A stretch of DNA of 64,000 nucleotides from Bacteroidales bacterium UBA5536 (lineage in GTDB: Bacteria > Bacteroidota > Bacteroidia > Bacteroidales > F082), in contig DINQ01000015.1 of assembly GCA_002426795.1 (NCBI GenBank), forward strand, positions 124,001 to 188,000. The letters run 5' to 3'. This document shows positions 1 through 8,206 of this stretch, piece after piece. How positions within the stretch are numbered: the stretch's first letter is position 1; every line of letters starts with the position of its first letter. The notes under the pieces are model-generated. The model did not search any database and had not been told where the DNA came from. It saw only the letters and a program-made list of their open reading frames with translations. Position numbers and translations under genes: made by a program.

Positions 1-1341
1 ATTCCGCTTTCGGCCTTGAACGGAGATAATGTGGTCGACGCCTCAACCAATATGCCCTGGTACAAAGGAAAAAGTTTGCTGCAATACCTCGAAACTGTGC
101 ATGTGGTCGCTGACCGCAATTTCGATGATTTACGCTTTCCGGTGCAATACGTACTCAGACCAACGCTTGATTTCCGCGGATTTTCAGGAAAAATCACCTC
201 TGGGATTCTCAAAAAAGGAGAAGAAGTGATGGCGTTGCCTTCCAGAAAAACCAGTCGTGTTACCCGTATAATCGGTGCACAAGGTGATACAGATATGGCT
301 TTTCCTCCACAATCGGTCACCATAACCCTCGCCGACGAAATTGATATTTCGCGCGGTGAAATGATCGTGCATCCCGACAACCTGCCGCGTGCCGAAAGGC
401 AGTTTGAAGCCATGCTGGTATGGATGGACGAAAAGCAAATGGATCCTTACGGGCAGTTCTTCATCAAACAAACTTCAAACACAACCCGTGCACGCATCGA
501 CCAGATCAAATACCGCGTGGATGTAAACACCTTAGAGCAACACCCGGCTAAAAACTTCTCGCTCAACGAAATCGGTCGGGTTGTCATTACCACCAACAAA
601 CCCTTCTTTTTTGATCCCTACCACAAAAATCATGGCACCGGCGCTTTCATCCTGATTGATCCTGTGACAAACAACACCAGTGCTGTAGGTATGGTGATCG
701 ATAAACTCAATGCAGGCGATTTATTTTCGCGTATTACTGACCCTGAAACAAAACGACTGGTTGAAGGTGGTCAAAGCCTGGTCAGCTCACAAGAACTCCA
801 ACAGCGTTACAACCAAAAAGGTGTAACCATCTGGATTACAGGCTTGCATGGAAGCGGAAAAAATATGCTGGCTTACACCCTTGAGCGACAGTTGTTCGAC
901 CGTGGTGCCACTGTTGTGTTGCTCGACGGTAGCACAGTCCGCTCAGGCTTGTCAAAAGAATTGGATTATTCACCAGCCGACCGGGCTGAACATATGCGCC
1001 GCGTGGCCCATGTTTGCCGCATTCTCAACGAACAAGGAATTATCACAATCTGCTCGTTTATCTCGCCACAGGAAAACATCCGGAAACAGGTAAAAGAAAT
1101 CATTGGTGACGAAAACTTCCACCTGATTTACATGGACGCTGATCTGGCCTTATGCCGCAAAAACAAGCCAGCCCTTTATGAAAAAGCAGAGCAGGGCTTG
1201 CTGAAAAACCTGCCGGGTTTCGATGAAGTATTTGAAATACCCACAGAAACAAGCCTTACTCTTTCGCCGGTACAGGACTCAAAAAACATAGAAGTTATAC
1301 TCGAATATTTGTCGAATAATGACATTTTTCCGGTTCATTAA
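1..1341 (+). CDS. cysNC: Sulfate adenylyltransferase large subunit fused to APS kinase-like domain (CysN-CysC), 5' truncated
   Basis: The reading frame is open from base 1, so the start and the GTPase domain lie outside the window. The visible part begins in the CysN segment that reads SALNGDN and MPWYKG, followed by RFPVQY, LDFRGF and DEIDISRGE, which belong to the EF-Tu-like domains 2 and 3 of the ATP sulfurylase large subunit. From about base 820 an APS kinase-like domain follows. CysN with CysD makes APS from sulfate and ATP; the C-terminal domain would phosphorylate APS to PAPS. The kinase part is unusual: Walker A is GLHGSGKN (Asn replaces Ser/Thr), DGDNVR is DGSTVR, and the usual ENIRR is EHMRR. 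FISP is kept. The adenylyltransferase assignment is firm; kinase activity is doubtful. Confidence 0.93.
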   Translation: MPLSALNGDNVVDASTNMPWYKGKSLLQYLETVHVVADRNFDDLRFPVQYVLRPTLDFRGFSGKITSGILKKGEEVMALPSRKTSRVTRIIGAQGDTDMAFPPQSVTITLADEIDISRGEMIVHPDNLPRAERQFEAMLVWMDEKQMDPYGQFFIKQTSNTTRARIDQIKYRVDVNTLEQHPAKNFSLNEIGRVVITTNKPFFFDPYHKNHGTGAFILIDPVTNNTSAVGMVIDKLNAGDLFSRITDPETKRLVEGGQSLVSSQELQQRYNQKGVTIWITGLHGSGKNMLAYTLERQLFDRGATVVLLDGSTVRSGLSKELDYSPADRAEHMRRVAHVCRILNEQGIITICSFISPQENIRKQVKEIIGDENFHLIYMDADLALCRKNKPALYEKAEQGLLKNLPGFDEVFEIPTETSLTLSPVQDSKNIEVILEYLSNNDIFPVH

Positions 1342-1356
1342 TGCCCATTTATCCAC

Positions 1357-1364
1357 TATCTTTG
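1357..1364 (+). promoter_or_regulatory. Candidate -7 element (TATCTTTG)
   Basis: TATCTTTG matches the Bacteroidota -7 consensus TAnnTTTG and lies 39 bases before the next start codon. No clear -33 TTG is seen at the expected distance, so this is only a half-supported promoter for the deoxyhypusine-synthase homologue. Confidence 0.35.
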
Positions 1365-1403
1365 TCAGTAATAAAATCATAATCTATTAAATCTAAGCAA
1401 ATC

Positions 1404-2384
1404 ATGTCGAAACAAAAGGGACCTATTTCTGAGTTTATCCAACATCATTACCGTCATTTTAATGCTGCTGCGCTTGTTGATGCAGCAAAAGGCTACGAAG
1501 CCCATATGGATGCAGGAGGAAAGATGATGATTACGCTTGCGGGCGCAATGAGTACTGCGGAACTGGGCGTTTCGCTGGCCGAAATGATCAGACAGGATAA
1601 AGTACAGATTATTTCGTGTACAGGTGCCAACCTCGAAGAAGATTTGATGAACCTTGTGGCGCATACCCATTACAAACGCGTGCCCAATTACCGCGATCTA
1701 AGTCCCAAAGAAGAGTGGAATTTACTCGAAAATGGTTTCAACCGCGTTACTGACACCTGTATTCCTGAAGAAGAGGCTTTCAGAAGGTTACAGAAACATA
1801 TTTTCAAAATTTGGAAAGAAGCAGAAGCCAAAAACGAAAAATACTTCCCGCACGAATACATGTATAAAATGCTACTTTCGGGCGTTTTGGAACAATATTA
1901 TGAAATTGATCCAAAACATTCATGGATGCTTGCTGCAGCAGAAAAAAACCTACCCATCATCGTTCCGGGTTGGGAAGATTCGACCATGGGAAACATCTTT
2001 GCTTCTTACTGCATCAAAGGCGAATTGAAATCGACCACGATGAAAAGTGGGATTGATTATATGGTTTATTTGTCGGAATGGTATCGGAAAAATGCCACAG
2101 GAAAAGGCGTTGGATTCTTCCAGATTGGCGGTGGTATTGCAGGCGATTTCCCAATTTGTGTAGTACCGATGATGTATCAGGATTTGGAATGGACCGATGT
2201 GCCTTTCTGGGCTTATTTCTGCCAGATTTCTGATAGTACAACCAGCTACGGTTCTTACTCAGGCGCTGTGCCCAACGAAAAAATCACCTGGGGAAAACTC
2301 GATATCGATACACCCAAGTTTATTGTCGAATCAGATGCCACAATCGTTGCACCATTGATTTTTGCCTACTTGCTGGGCTGGTAA
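1404..2384 (+). CDS. Deoxyhypusine synthase family protein (bacterial homologue)
   Basis: A 326-residue protein. The C-terminal motif GAVPNEKITWGK carries the lysine (about K298) that matches the catalytic Lys of eukaryotic deoxyhypusine synthase, and GSYSGA precedes it as in the family. Eukaryotic and archaeal enzymes move an aminobutyl group from spermidine to eIF5A/aIF5A. Bacteria lack that substrate, and bacterial homologues have been linked to polyamine chemistry such as homospermidine synthesis (sometimes named speY). The true substrate here cannot be read from sequence. The gene has its own candidate -7 element and is followed by a terminator hairpin, so it is probably transcribed alone. 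The start ATG follows an A-rich leader without a Shine-Dalgarno sequence. Confidence 0.85.
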   Translation: MSKQKGPISEFIQHHYRHFNAAALVDAAKGYEAHMDAGGKMMITLAGAMSTAELGVSLAEMIRQDKVQIISCTGANLEEDLMNLVAHTHYKRVPNYRDLSPKEEWNLLENGFNRVTDTCIPEEEAFRRLQKHIFKIWKEAEAKNEKYFPHEYMYKMLLSGVLEQYYEIDPKHSWMLAAAEKNLPIIVPGWEDSTMGNIFASYCIKGELKSTTMKSGIDYMVYLSEWYRKNATGKGVGFFQIGGGIAGDFPICVVPMMYQDLEWTDVPFWAYFCQISDSTTSYGSYSGAVPNEKITWGKLDIDTPKFIVESDATIVAPLIFAYLLGW

Positions 2385-2407
2385 TAAACTAAAATGTACT
2401 CTTGAAT

Positions 2408-2437
2408 CACGGGTATCCATTCTATCCGTGGTTTTTT
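2408..2437 (+). terminator. Rho-independent terminator after the DHS-like gene
   Basis: CACGGGTA and TATCCGTG form an 8-base stem (one G-T pair) with a 7-base loop, followed by a T run. It lies between convergent genes ending at 2384 and 2441. Confidence 0.75.
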
Positions 2438-2440
2438 GTT

Positions 2441-3580
2441 TTATACAGGTAACTCTACACTAAAAATGGTGCGCTCAGCTTCGTTTGAAACAAAGGTTAC
2501 TTTACCACCAAGATATTGTTCGGCAAAAAGTTTGATGCTGTAAGTGCCAATCCCACGCGAACTTCCTTTGGTAGAAAAGGAACGCTGAAAAATTTGTAAT
2601 TGAATTTCACGCGGTATAACTATTTCGTTTTTAACATGAAACCGAATGTTATCCTCATTTTTTTCTGCCCATAAAATCACTTTCTGACCTTCGCGTGAGG
2701 CCTCAATGGCATTCTTGAGCATATTGAGTAAGACACGTTTGAGCAGCACCGCATCAGTCGTTATCTGTAAAGCGTTTTCTGAGTGGCGAATTGTGATGGT
2801 TTTTTTTGAACTAACCTGGTGATGTTCTACTTGTTGCTTTACGTCAGTCATTACCGTATTGATGTCAATCGGCTGCTTATTAATTTTCAGCTCTCCCCGT
2901 TCGGCTGCCAAAAGCTGTCTTTGCGCAAGGATTTCTTCAATCAGCATATCGCTTAAACGAGATGCTATTTTAACATACTCCTTCGACTGCAAAGGATCTT
3001 CTGTGATCTCAAGAATTTCAATAAAACCCCTTAATCCACCTGCAGTATTAATGATATCGTGAAAGAATAGACGCTCCAAAACCTGTCTTCTTTTTTCGTT
3101 ACTGATATCACTGAGTGAAAGAACAACAAAGCGCTGCCCTCCATAAATAAAGGGTGAAGCTGTTACTTCAAAGTCAAAAGAAACTTCTTTGCCATCCTGA
3201 TTGGCAATGATTCGGCATTCCTTCACCACTTTCTGCTCTAATTCAAAACATTCAATAATGGCGTTCACGGCACCGCAAAAACGGCAACTTTCCGAGGTGC
3301 CGCATCCACCGGCCTGCTCTGTTGAATGCACACATTTCACCACTTCGCCCGGCCGCAAGCCAAGCACCTCGTCAATATTGTTGTATCCCATTGCCTGCAG
3401 CAGAGGCTTGTTTCCGTATACAACCTGACGTTGTTCGTTAAGCACAGCAGCAATATAAGGCAGGGCATTGATGATCTCGTTAACCTGTTTAAAACCCGCG
3501 AAAAGATTGTAGTTCTCAACAACGCTAACCTGTTCAGCACGCTCAGCTGGTGCAAAAAAAGTTTTCAATTTTTCTTCCAT
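2441..3580 (-). CDS. PAS-domain sensor histidine kinase with Cys/His cluster
   Basis: 379 residues with no clear membrane helix, so probably cytoplasmic or membrane-associated through partners. A PAS-like domain covers about residues 35-155 and holds a tight cluster: C83, H85, C93, C99 and C102 (CVH, GGCG, CRFC). This spacing could bind a metal or Fe-S centre or act as a redox switch. The phospho-acceptor is H174 in FFHDIIN, the N box is NMLKN near 286-290, and a degenerate G box RGIGT lies at 342-346; a DxGxG motif is not obvious. It is the last gene of a minus-strand group and starts 7 bases after the small membrane protein. No response regulator is encoded in the window. The kinase call is firm; the ligand is unknown. 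Confidence 0.9.
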   Translation of the reverse strand: MEEKLKTFFAPAERAEQVSVVENYNLFAGFKQVNEIINALPYIAAVLNEQRQVVYGNKPLLQAMGYNNIDEVLGLRPGEVVKCVHSTEQAGGCGTSESCRFCGAVNAIIECFELEQKVVKECRIIANQDGKEVSFDFEVTASPFIYGGQRFVVLSLSDISNEKRRQVLERLFFHDIINTAGGLRGFIEILEITEDPLQSKEYVKIASRLSDMLIEEILAQRQLLAAERGELKINKQPIDINTVMTDVKQQVEHHQVSSKKTITIRHSENALQITTDAVLLKRVLLNMLKNAIEASREGQKVILWAEKNEDNIRFHVKNEIVIPREIQLQIFQRSFSTKGSSRGIGTYSIKLFAEQYLGGKVTFVSNEAERTIFSVELPV

Positions 3581-3587
3581 AAATTGG

Positions 3588-3761
3588 TCAGTGTTTCTTT
3601 ACCAAAGATACGACCAAAATAGCAGTAAGTGGGCTCAAAATGAACGAAATAAAAAATAGCCATTGCTTTCCAATGGATGATTTCTTGGACAGTTGTTCCG
3701 AAATAACCAAGGCTGCAGCGTACCAGCAAACAAATATGATGGCGATCCAAATACTGTTCAT
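3588..3761 (-). CDS. Small two-helix membrane protein (57 aa), unknown function
   Basis: A short frame starting MNSIWIAIIF and ending VSLVKKH. Residues about 4-20 and 34-54 are strongly hydrophobic and are separated by a polar, Lys/Ser-rich loop (SEQLSKKSSIGKQ), so it should be an inner-membrane hairpin. Its ATG lies two bases after the stop of the PepSY protein, and its TGA ends seven bases before the kinase ATG. That packing is what one expects of a translated operon member rather than a spacer. I do not recognise the family. It could be a subunit or regulator for its PepSY or kinase neighbour. Confidence 0.7.
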   Translation of the reverse strand: MNSIWIAIIFVCWYAAALVISEQLSKKSSIGKQWLFFISFILSPLTAILVVSLVKKH

Positions 3762-3763
3762 AA

Positions 3764-4318
3764 CTAATATAGATAATAGATGACGAATAACACTGGAATG
3801 AGAATTCCCAATAATGTCAGCCAGGCTCCACGTGCTGTGATGCCATCGCTGCCGCGTGGAATGAAAATTCCGCTGATGGCTAGAATAACCAGTGCCCCGG
3901 CAAACAAATCTGAAAACCAGGTCCAGTAAACCGATGGATTGTAATGCAGGTAGTTCATGTCGCGAAACATGAATCGTTTTTTTGTAAGTTCTACGTAGCC
4001 ATTGCCCGTTTCCAGATCAATGATTGCGGTTCCACCATGTAAAAACACTTTTAAACGATCCGGATGGGGAAAATAATGCTTGCGGTAGTCGTCTCCAACC
4101 CCATATTTATCGAGGAGTTCAATGATTTCTTCACGATCAGGTTTGTGGTCGAAAGCTTTCTCATTGATTTCTTTTTCGATCACGATATAGTTGGGATTCC
4201 AATCGTTGCGGTGGTTGATGGCAATACCCGAAAGCGCGTATATGATTGTCATGCCAAAAAAGAAATAACCAAAATCGCGGTGAACAGCACGGTTCCATTT
4301 TCGCCATTTAAATGTCAT
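3764..4318 (-). CDS. PepSY-associated transmembrane protein
   Basis: 184 residues beginning with a basic segment (FKWRKWNRAVHRDFGYFFF) and a first membrane helix near 18-34, then a soluble, probably periplasmic part (about 40-125). This soluble part contains the PepSY-like stretch around the charged region DREEIIELLDKYG and LKVFLHGGTAIIDLETG. Two more helices follow at about 138-150 and 163-183. The pattern resembles the PepSY_TM_like families found in many Bacteroidota, often near redox or iron-related membrane proteins. Exact biochemical role is unknown. It follows the lipoprotein gene at 4400 after 81 bases and is nearly fused to the 57-residue protein. Confidence 0.8.
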   Translation of the reverse strand: MTFKWRKWNRAVHRDFGYFFFGMTIIYALSGIAINHRNDWNPNYIVIEKEINEKAFDHKPDREEIIELLDKYGVGDDYRKHYFPHPDRLKVFLHGGTAIIDLETGNGYVELTKKRFMFRDMNYLHYNPSVYWTWFSDLFAGALVILAISGIFIPRGSDGITARGAWLTLLGILIPVLFVIYYLY

Positions 4319-4399
4319 AGATATATCTGCTTAAAAAAACCGAAAACCAGATCAATCAAAAAAAAATTGTCTGGTTTTCAATCTTTGAATAATAAACTT

Positions 4400-4993
4400 T
4401 TATTCTTCCACAATTTCGTATTCCGTGCAAACGATGGAATAAAAATGCAATTTATCAGTTCCCTGATCAGCCATCATTTGACGATAATTCGCAATCTGTT
4501 CGGCAGCAGCAGCGTCTTCGTGTTCGCCGGCTTCTTTTTCTTCAGGCGTCATTTCTTCGCCTCCACCCAGGTGTTTCTTTTCATCAATTCCGGCCTGGAG
4601 TTCTTCTTCCCATTCCTGCAGATAGGCTTCATCAACTACCATATCATCAACAATACCGGTAACAATGAAGTCATCGCCTTCATTTTCGGTATTGAACGCT
4701 GCCATATCTTCGCCAGTTGTCACTTTAACGCGACCCTCTTCTTCGGTGCTGATGAGGAACAGTTTTTTACCATCGTGTTTGCAGATATGGTCGGCAGTGC
4801 CACGAATAGTCACCAGTTTGCCTACAAGCTCGCCGGCCTTTTGGTCAAAACTACCAACAGTGACCTCAACAGGCACATCTGGTGTAAGGCTTGTCTGGTT
4901 TTCAGCTTGTTGATCGTCTGTTTTGGTTTGCTGATTGTTACAGGCTAAAAGAAAGATTGCCATCAGGCTCAGTAAAATTCCAATTTTTCTCAT
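4400..4993 (-). CDS. Lipoprotein with OB-fold-like domain
   Basis: 197 residues. The N-terminus is a lipoprotein signal (hydrophobic segment ending LLAC, acylated Cys at 18). After a Gln/Asn-rich linker comes a segment reading VGKLVTIRGTADHICKH and ending GDDFIVTGIVDD. This alternation is typical of small OB-fold domains. The HICKH motif (Cys and two His) could bind metal or haem, but this is a guess. A strongly acidic Glu-rich stretch follows (about 125-165). It is the first gene of the minus-strand group that continues with PepSY, the small membrane protein and the Cys-PAS kinase, so it may be the periplasmic or surface sensor of that group. Confidence 0.7.
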   Translation of the reverse strand: MRKIGILLSLMAIFLLACNNQQTKTDDQQAENQTSLTPDVPVEVTVGSFDQKAGELVGKLVTIRGTADHICKHDGKKLFLISTEEEGRVKVTTGEDMAAFNTENEGDDFIVTGIVDDMVVDEAYLQEWEEELQAGIDEKKHLGGGEEMTPEEKEAGEHEDAAAAEQIANYRQMMADQGTDKLHFYSIVCTEYEIVEE

Positions 4994-5091
4994 AAATATC
5001 CTTTAAAGTTTTGGTTTGAGGACAAATGTATAGCAAATCGGCCAAAACTGAAACAAGTTTTTTGTTTTTAATTGAATCTTAAAAATCTGGA

Positions 5092-6606
5092 TTAGTCCGG
5101 AATAACCAATTCATCTTCAGGAATACTAATACCATCGTATTTTCTTTCGATCCCGTTTGAATAGCTGATGGTGATCACAAGCGTTCCATCTTCGAGATAA
5201 CGCCGCCAGTCACCATTTTTTCGTCCCATGACATAGGCGCCTTTTTCGCGGACGGTACCATCCGGATAGTAGTAAACATGCTCGCCGTTGGGATTATCGT
5301 CGATAAATTTTCCTTCGAATGCCAGCTGGCCATTGTTATAATAGTATTTCCAGGTTCCATTGCGCATACCTGCCGCATATTCGCCTTCAATGCGCATATC
5401 GCCCGTCTGGTAAAACCAAAAACCTTCTTCGAGACCTTCGATATAATCGCCCTGAGTGATGATTTTTCCATCAAGGTCATATTCTGTTGTCACGCCATCG
5501 AGCAATCCGCTCCTGAAGTTTTCTTCCCGCAGTAAGGCACCATTGCTGTAATACCACAGCCATTTTCCTGCAGGTTTTCCGGCATTATCGTATTCACCTT
5601 TTTGCTCAATTGCCCCATTATCGTAGTAAAACTCCCATTCGCCACTACGCAGATCGTTGAGGTAATTGCCCTGTGCCTTGAGCTTTCCATTGGTGTAGTA
5701 TTCCTTCCACGAACCCTGACGCTGGCCGTTTGCAGCAATGATACCCTGACCGACAATGATACCGTTTTTGAAAATATATGATTTTTCAATATTGCCTAAT
5801 GAGTCAAATTCACGCCTGATTCCTTCGGCAACACCATTTCGGTAAGTTGCTTCAACTTTGATTTTTCCATCGGGAAAATAATCGCGCTTGAGTTCTAGTT
5901 TTGCCAGTTCTTCGGCTTGTTCCTGCTTTACACCATCCACAAACTTAACGATAGACTTAAGGTTACCATCGGGGCTGTATTCTTTGAAAAAGCCATTTTT
6001 CAGACCATGTTTGTAGTTTTCATCCGTTTTAACAAGTCCGTTTTCGTAAAACCATTTCCATGGACCATGTCGGCGGTTGTTGTTGTCGAAACGGTTGATG
6101 CGCTCACGATCAATAATATAGCCTTTCTGATAAGTCAACAGCTCATTGATATTTCCAGTGGTATCATAGCTGATGGCAATGCCGTCTTCGAGTCCGCTGC
6201 TAAATGGAATTTGCTGCAAAAGGCGGTTTTTTGCATCAAAACGCCTGGTCAAACCTTCTTTGATGTCGTTTTTAAAGCTTTCTTCGAGTCGCTCACCTGA
6301 TAGATAGGTAATTCTCAACCCATCTTTCAATCCATTTTTGTAATTGATTTCTAAAGTTTTATTACCATTTTCGTCGTAAAAAATCCAGGTGCTGTCGAGT
6401 TGGAAGTTTTTTCGGTTTCCTTCTGATTTGAGCTGACCGTTTTCGAAATAGGTTCGCCAATAACCATCAGGTTTGCCATCAACCAACATGCCCGCACTCG
6501 ATACTTGTCCGTTTGGGTAATAAAAACGTGTTAATGAATCACTTTTCTGGCCAAAAACACCAATTGCAGCTAAGCTGAACAATATGATAAGGCCCGCTCT
6601 CGACAT
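5092..6606 (-). CDS. MORN-repeat (YwqK-like) protein
   Basis: 504 residues built almost wholly of tandem repeats of about 23 residues of the type YYPDGTVREKGAY or YYNNGQLAFEGKF with intervening NGxWKYYY segments, the toxin_YwqK/MORN_2 repeat. A signal peptide is present (hydrophobic core AGLIILFSLAAIGVFGQ), so it is exported. These repeats form an extended beta-structure; a catalytic function is not indicated. Proteins of this type are sometimes annotated as antitoxin YwqK by homology to Bacillus, which should not be taken as evidence for a toxin-antitoxin pair here. It starts 4 bases after the lipoprotein gene at 6611 and is likely co-transcribed with it and nadA. Confidence 0.88.
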   Translation of the reverse strand: MSRAGLIILFSLAAIGVFGQKSDSLTRFYYPNGQVSSAGMLVDGKPDGYWRTYFENGQLKSEGNRKNFQLDSTWIFYDENGNKTLEINYKNGLKDGLRITYLSGERLEESFKNDIKEGLTRRFDAKNRLLQQIPFSSGLEDGIAISYDTTGNINELLTYQKGYIIDRERINRFDNNNRRHGPWKWFYENGLVKTDENYKHGLKNGFFKEYSPDGNLKSIVKFVDGVKQEQAEELAKLELKRDYFPDGKIKVEATYRNGVAEGIRREFDSLGNIEKSYIFKNGIIVGQGIIAANGQRQGSWKEYYTNGKLKAQGNYLNDLRSGEWEFYYDNGAIEQKGEYDNAGKPAGKWLWYYSNGALLREENFRSGLLDGVTTEYDLDGKIITQGDYIEGLEEGFWFYQTGDMRIEGEYAAGMRNGTWKYYYNNGQLAFEGKFIDDNPNGEHVYYYPDGTVREKGAYVMGRKNGDWRRYLEDGTLVITISYSNGIERKYDGISIPEDELVIPD

Positions 6607-6610
6607 GGTT

Positions 6611-7156
6611 TTAATCGTTGGATGAAGGTGATACTTTTCGTCCTGGAGCTACGCGTTCTTGCTTATCAAGCTTGAAAATATTGTCTTTTTTAACCTTCAA
6701 TAAGGCTTTTTCGCCACCAGGTCTGATATAATAATACAATGTGTCGTATTTGACTTTCCCGTATTTGTCTTTCCATTCGAGAGCCGATATCTGGTAATTC
6801 TGGTTGGGGTTTAACACAAACTTGAGCTTTCTGTTTTCACCCGATTCAAATGAAACGTCCAACGACTTATTGTCATATGATTCGCATACACCAGGCGTCA
6901 TTTTTTTGATGGTTATCAACTCAATAAACTTACCGTTTTCGAAATTGATTTTACCTGATGCAAGTTTTGTTTCTTCGTAGGTCAGGTTTCGCTGCAAAAC
7001 CAATTCTGAAGAATTGTAAAACTGAACATCTTTCAAATTTAATCCCTGTGATTCAACTTTGCCACGCATGTATTGTGTAAACAAAATAGTGCGTGGAGAA
7101 CAAGCTGAAATCAGCAGGATAAAACCCAATATAGAAACAATTTTAATTTTCATCAT
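6611..7156 (-). CDS. Hypothetical lipoprotein
   Basis: 181 residues with a lipoprotein signal (LGFILLISAC, Cys at about 19). The mature part has the mixed beta pattern seen in small periplasmic Bacteroidota lipoproteins, including LVLQRNLTYEETKLASGKI and a basic C-terminus ending APGRKVSPSSND. I do not recognise a family. It sits 25 bases after nadA and 4 bases before the MORN-repeat gene, all on the minus strand, which suggests one transcript. The association with nadA may only reflect shared transcription. Confidence 0.6.
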   Translation of the reverse strand: MMKIKIVSILGFILLISACSPRTILFTQYMRGKVESQGLNLKDVQFYNSSELVLQRNLTYEETKLASGKINFENGKFIELITIKKMTPGVCESYDNKSLDVSFESGENRKLKFVLNPNQNYQISALEWKDKYGKVKYDTLYYYIRPGGEKALLKVKKDNIFKLDKQERVAPGRKVSPSSND

Positions 7157-7181
7157 TTGTGCTTTAACTGGTTTTGGTATA

Positions 7182-8129
7182 TTATTTTATAAGACCCATT
7201 TTAGCCGATATTTCAAGCATTTTGTCAATGGGTTTACGGGCTTTCTCAATTACTTCATCGCTAAGTAAAATTTCGGGCTTACCGTTTTTGAGTGCTGCAA
7301 GTAGTTTTTCGAGTGTATTCATTTTCATGTACGGACAATCGTTACAGCTGCAGGTTTCGTCAGACGGAACTATCAGAAAACTCTTTTGTGGCGATTGTTG
7401 CTGCATTTTGTGCAATATACCGGTTTCAGTAGCCACAATGTACTGTTGGGCAGTATCTTTTTGGGTGTAGGCAAGCAAAGCTGTTGTAGAACCCACAAAA
7501 TCGGCCAGGGCAAGAACAGGTGCTTTACACTCGGGATGCGCAATCAGTTTGGCCTCGGGATTTTCTGTTTTCAGTTTGATTACAGCTTCAGTCGATAAGA
7601 TGTCATGCACTTCACAGGTTCCGTCCCATAAAAGCATGTTGCGACCTGTCACTTTGTTGATATAACCTCCCAGATTTTTGTCTGGAGCAAAAATTATTTT
7701 TTCATTCTTCGGAAAAGATTCTACAATTTGTACGGCATTTCCGGATGTACAAATGACATCCGACATGGTTTTTACCGCTGCTGTGCAATTGATATATGAA
7801 ATAACCTTGTGGTCGGGATGTGCAGCGATAAAATCAGCAAAATCTTTTGCAGGTGCACTGTCGGCCAGCGAACAGCCTGCTTCTAAGTCAGGTAACACAA
7901 CAAGTTTATCCGGATTGAGTATTTTAGCCGTCTCAGCCATAAAGTGAACACCTGCAAACACAATTACATCTGCTTTTGTGTTGGCAGCCTGCTGAGCAAG
8001 ACCCAAGCTGTCGCCTACATAATCTGCAATATCCTGTATTTCAGGAACCTGATAATAATGCGCCAGAATAACAGCGTTTCTGTTGCGCCGAAGTTCTTTG
8101 ATTTCCTGAATAATTTCTTCTTTCTTCAT
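7182..8129 (-). CDS. nadA: Quinolinate synthase NadA
   Basis: 315 residues. It condenses iminoaspartate with dihydroxyacetone phosphate to quinolinate in de novo NAD synthesis. Visible hallmarks are NAVILAHYYQVPEIQD, DSLGLAQ, and three cysteines expected to hold the [4Fe-4S] cluster in GCSLADS, DGTCEVHD and the C-terminal SCNDCPYM. The HPE[C] motif (IAHPECKAP) is also present. The frame stays open to 8189, but a -33/-7 promoter lies at 8178-8206, so the longer start would lie upstream of the transcription start. I therefore use the ATG at 8129 (MKKEEIIQEI). No nadB or nadC is present in the window. Confidence 0.96.
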   Translation of the reverse strand: MKKEEIIQEIKELRRNRNAVILAHYYQVPEIQDIADYVGDSLGLAQQAANTKADVIVFAGVHFMAETAKILNPDKLVVLPDLEAGCSLADSAPAKDFADFIAAHPDHKVISYINCTAAVKTMSDVICTSGNAVQIVESFPKNEKIIFAPDKNLGGYINKVTGRNMLLWDGTCEVHDILSTEAVIKLKTENPEAKLIAHPECKAPVLALADFVGSTTALLAYTQKDTAQQYIVATETGILHKMQQQSPQKSFLIVPSDETCSCNDCPYMKMNTLEKLLAALKNGKPEILLSDEVIEKARKPIDKMLEISAKMGLIK

Positions 8130-8177
8130 TTTCTTCTTGCCAACTTTTCTGTCGGCATAATTTCGTTGAATGCAAAA

Positions 8178-8206
8178 CAAAATTAACACAATTCGCCTAT
8201 TCTCAA
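8178..8206 (-). promoter_or_regulatory. Bacteroidota-type promoter for nadA operon
   Basis: Read on the minus strand: TTG, 18 bases, then TAATTTTG, matching the -33 TTG and -7 TAnnTTTG consensus. The expected transcription start is near 8171, giving a leader of about 40 bases before the nadA ATG at 8129. It also rules out the upstream start at 8189. Confidence 0.6.

Noticed and set aside
4064..4948. Long plus-strand frame opposite the PepSY and lipoprotein genes
   Set aside because: It is antisense to two genes with signal peptide, lipobox and domain features; it has low-complexity Phe-rich sequence typical of a shadow frame.
5092..6606. YwqK-type MORN protein as antitoxin of a toxin-antitoxin pair
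   Set aside because: It is exported and has no small toxin partner; the name comes from a repeat family only.
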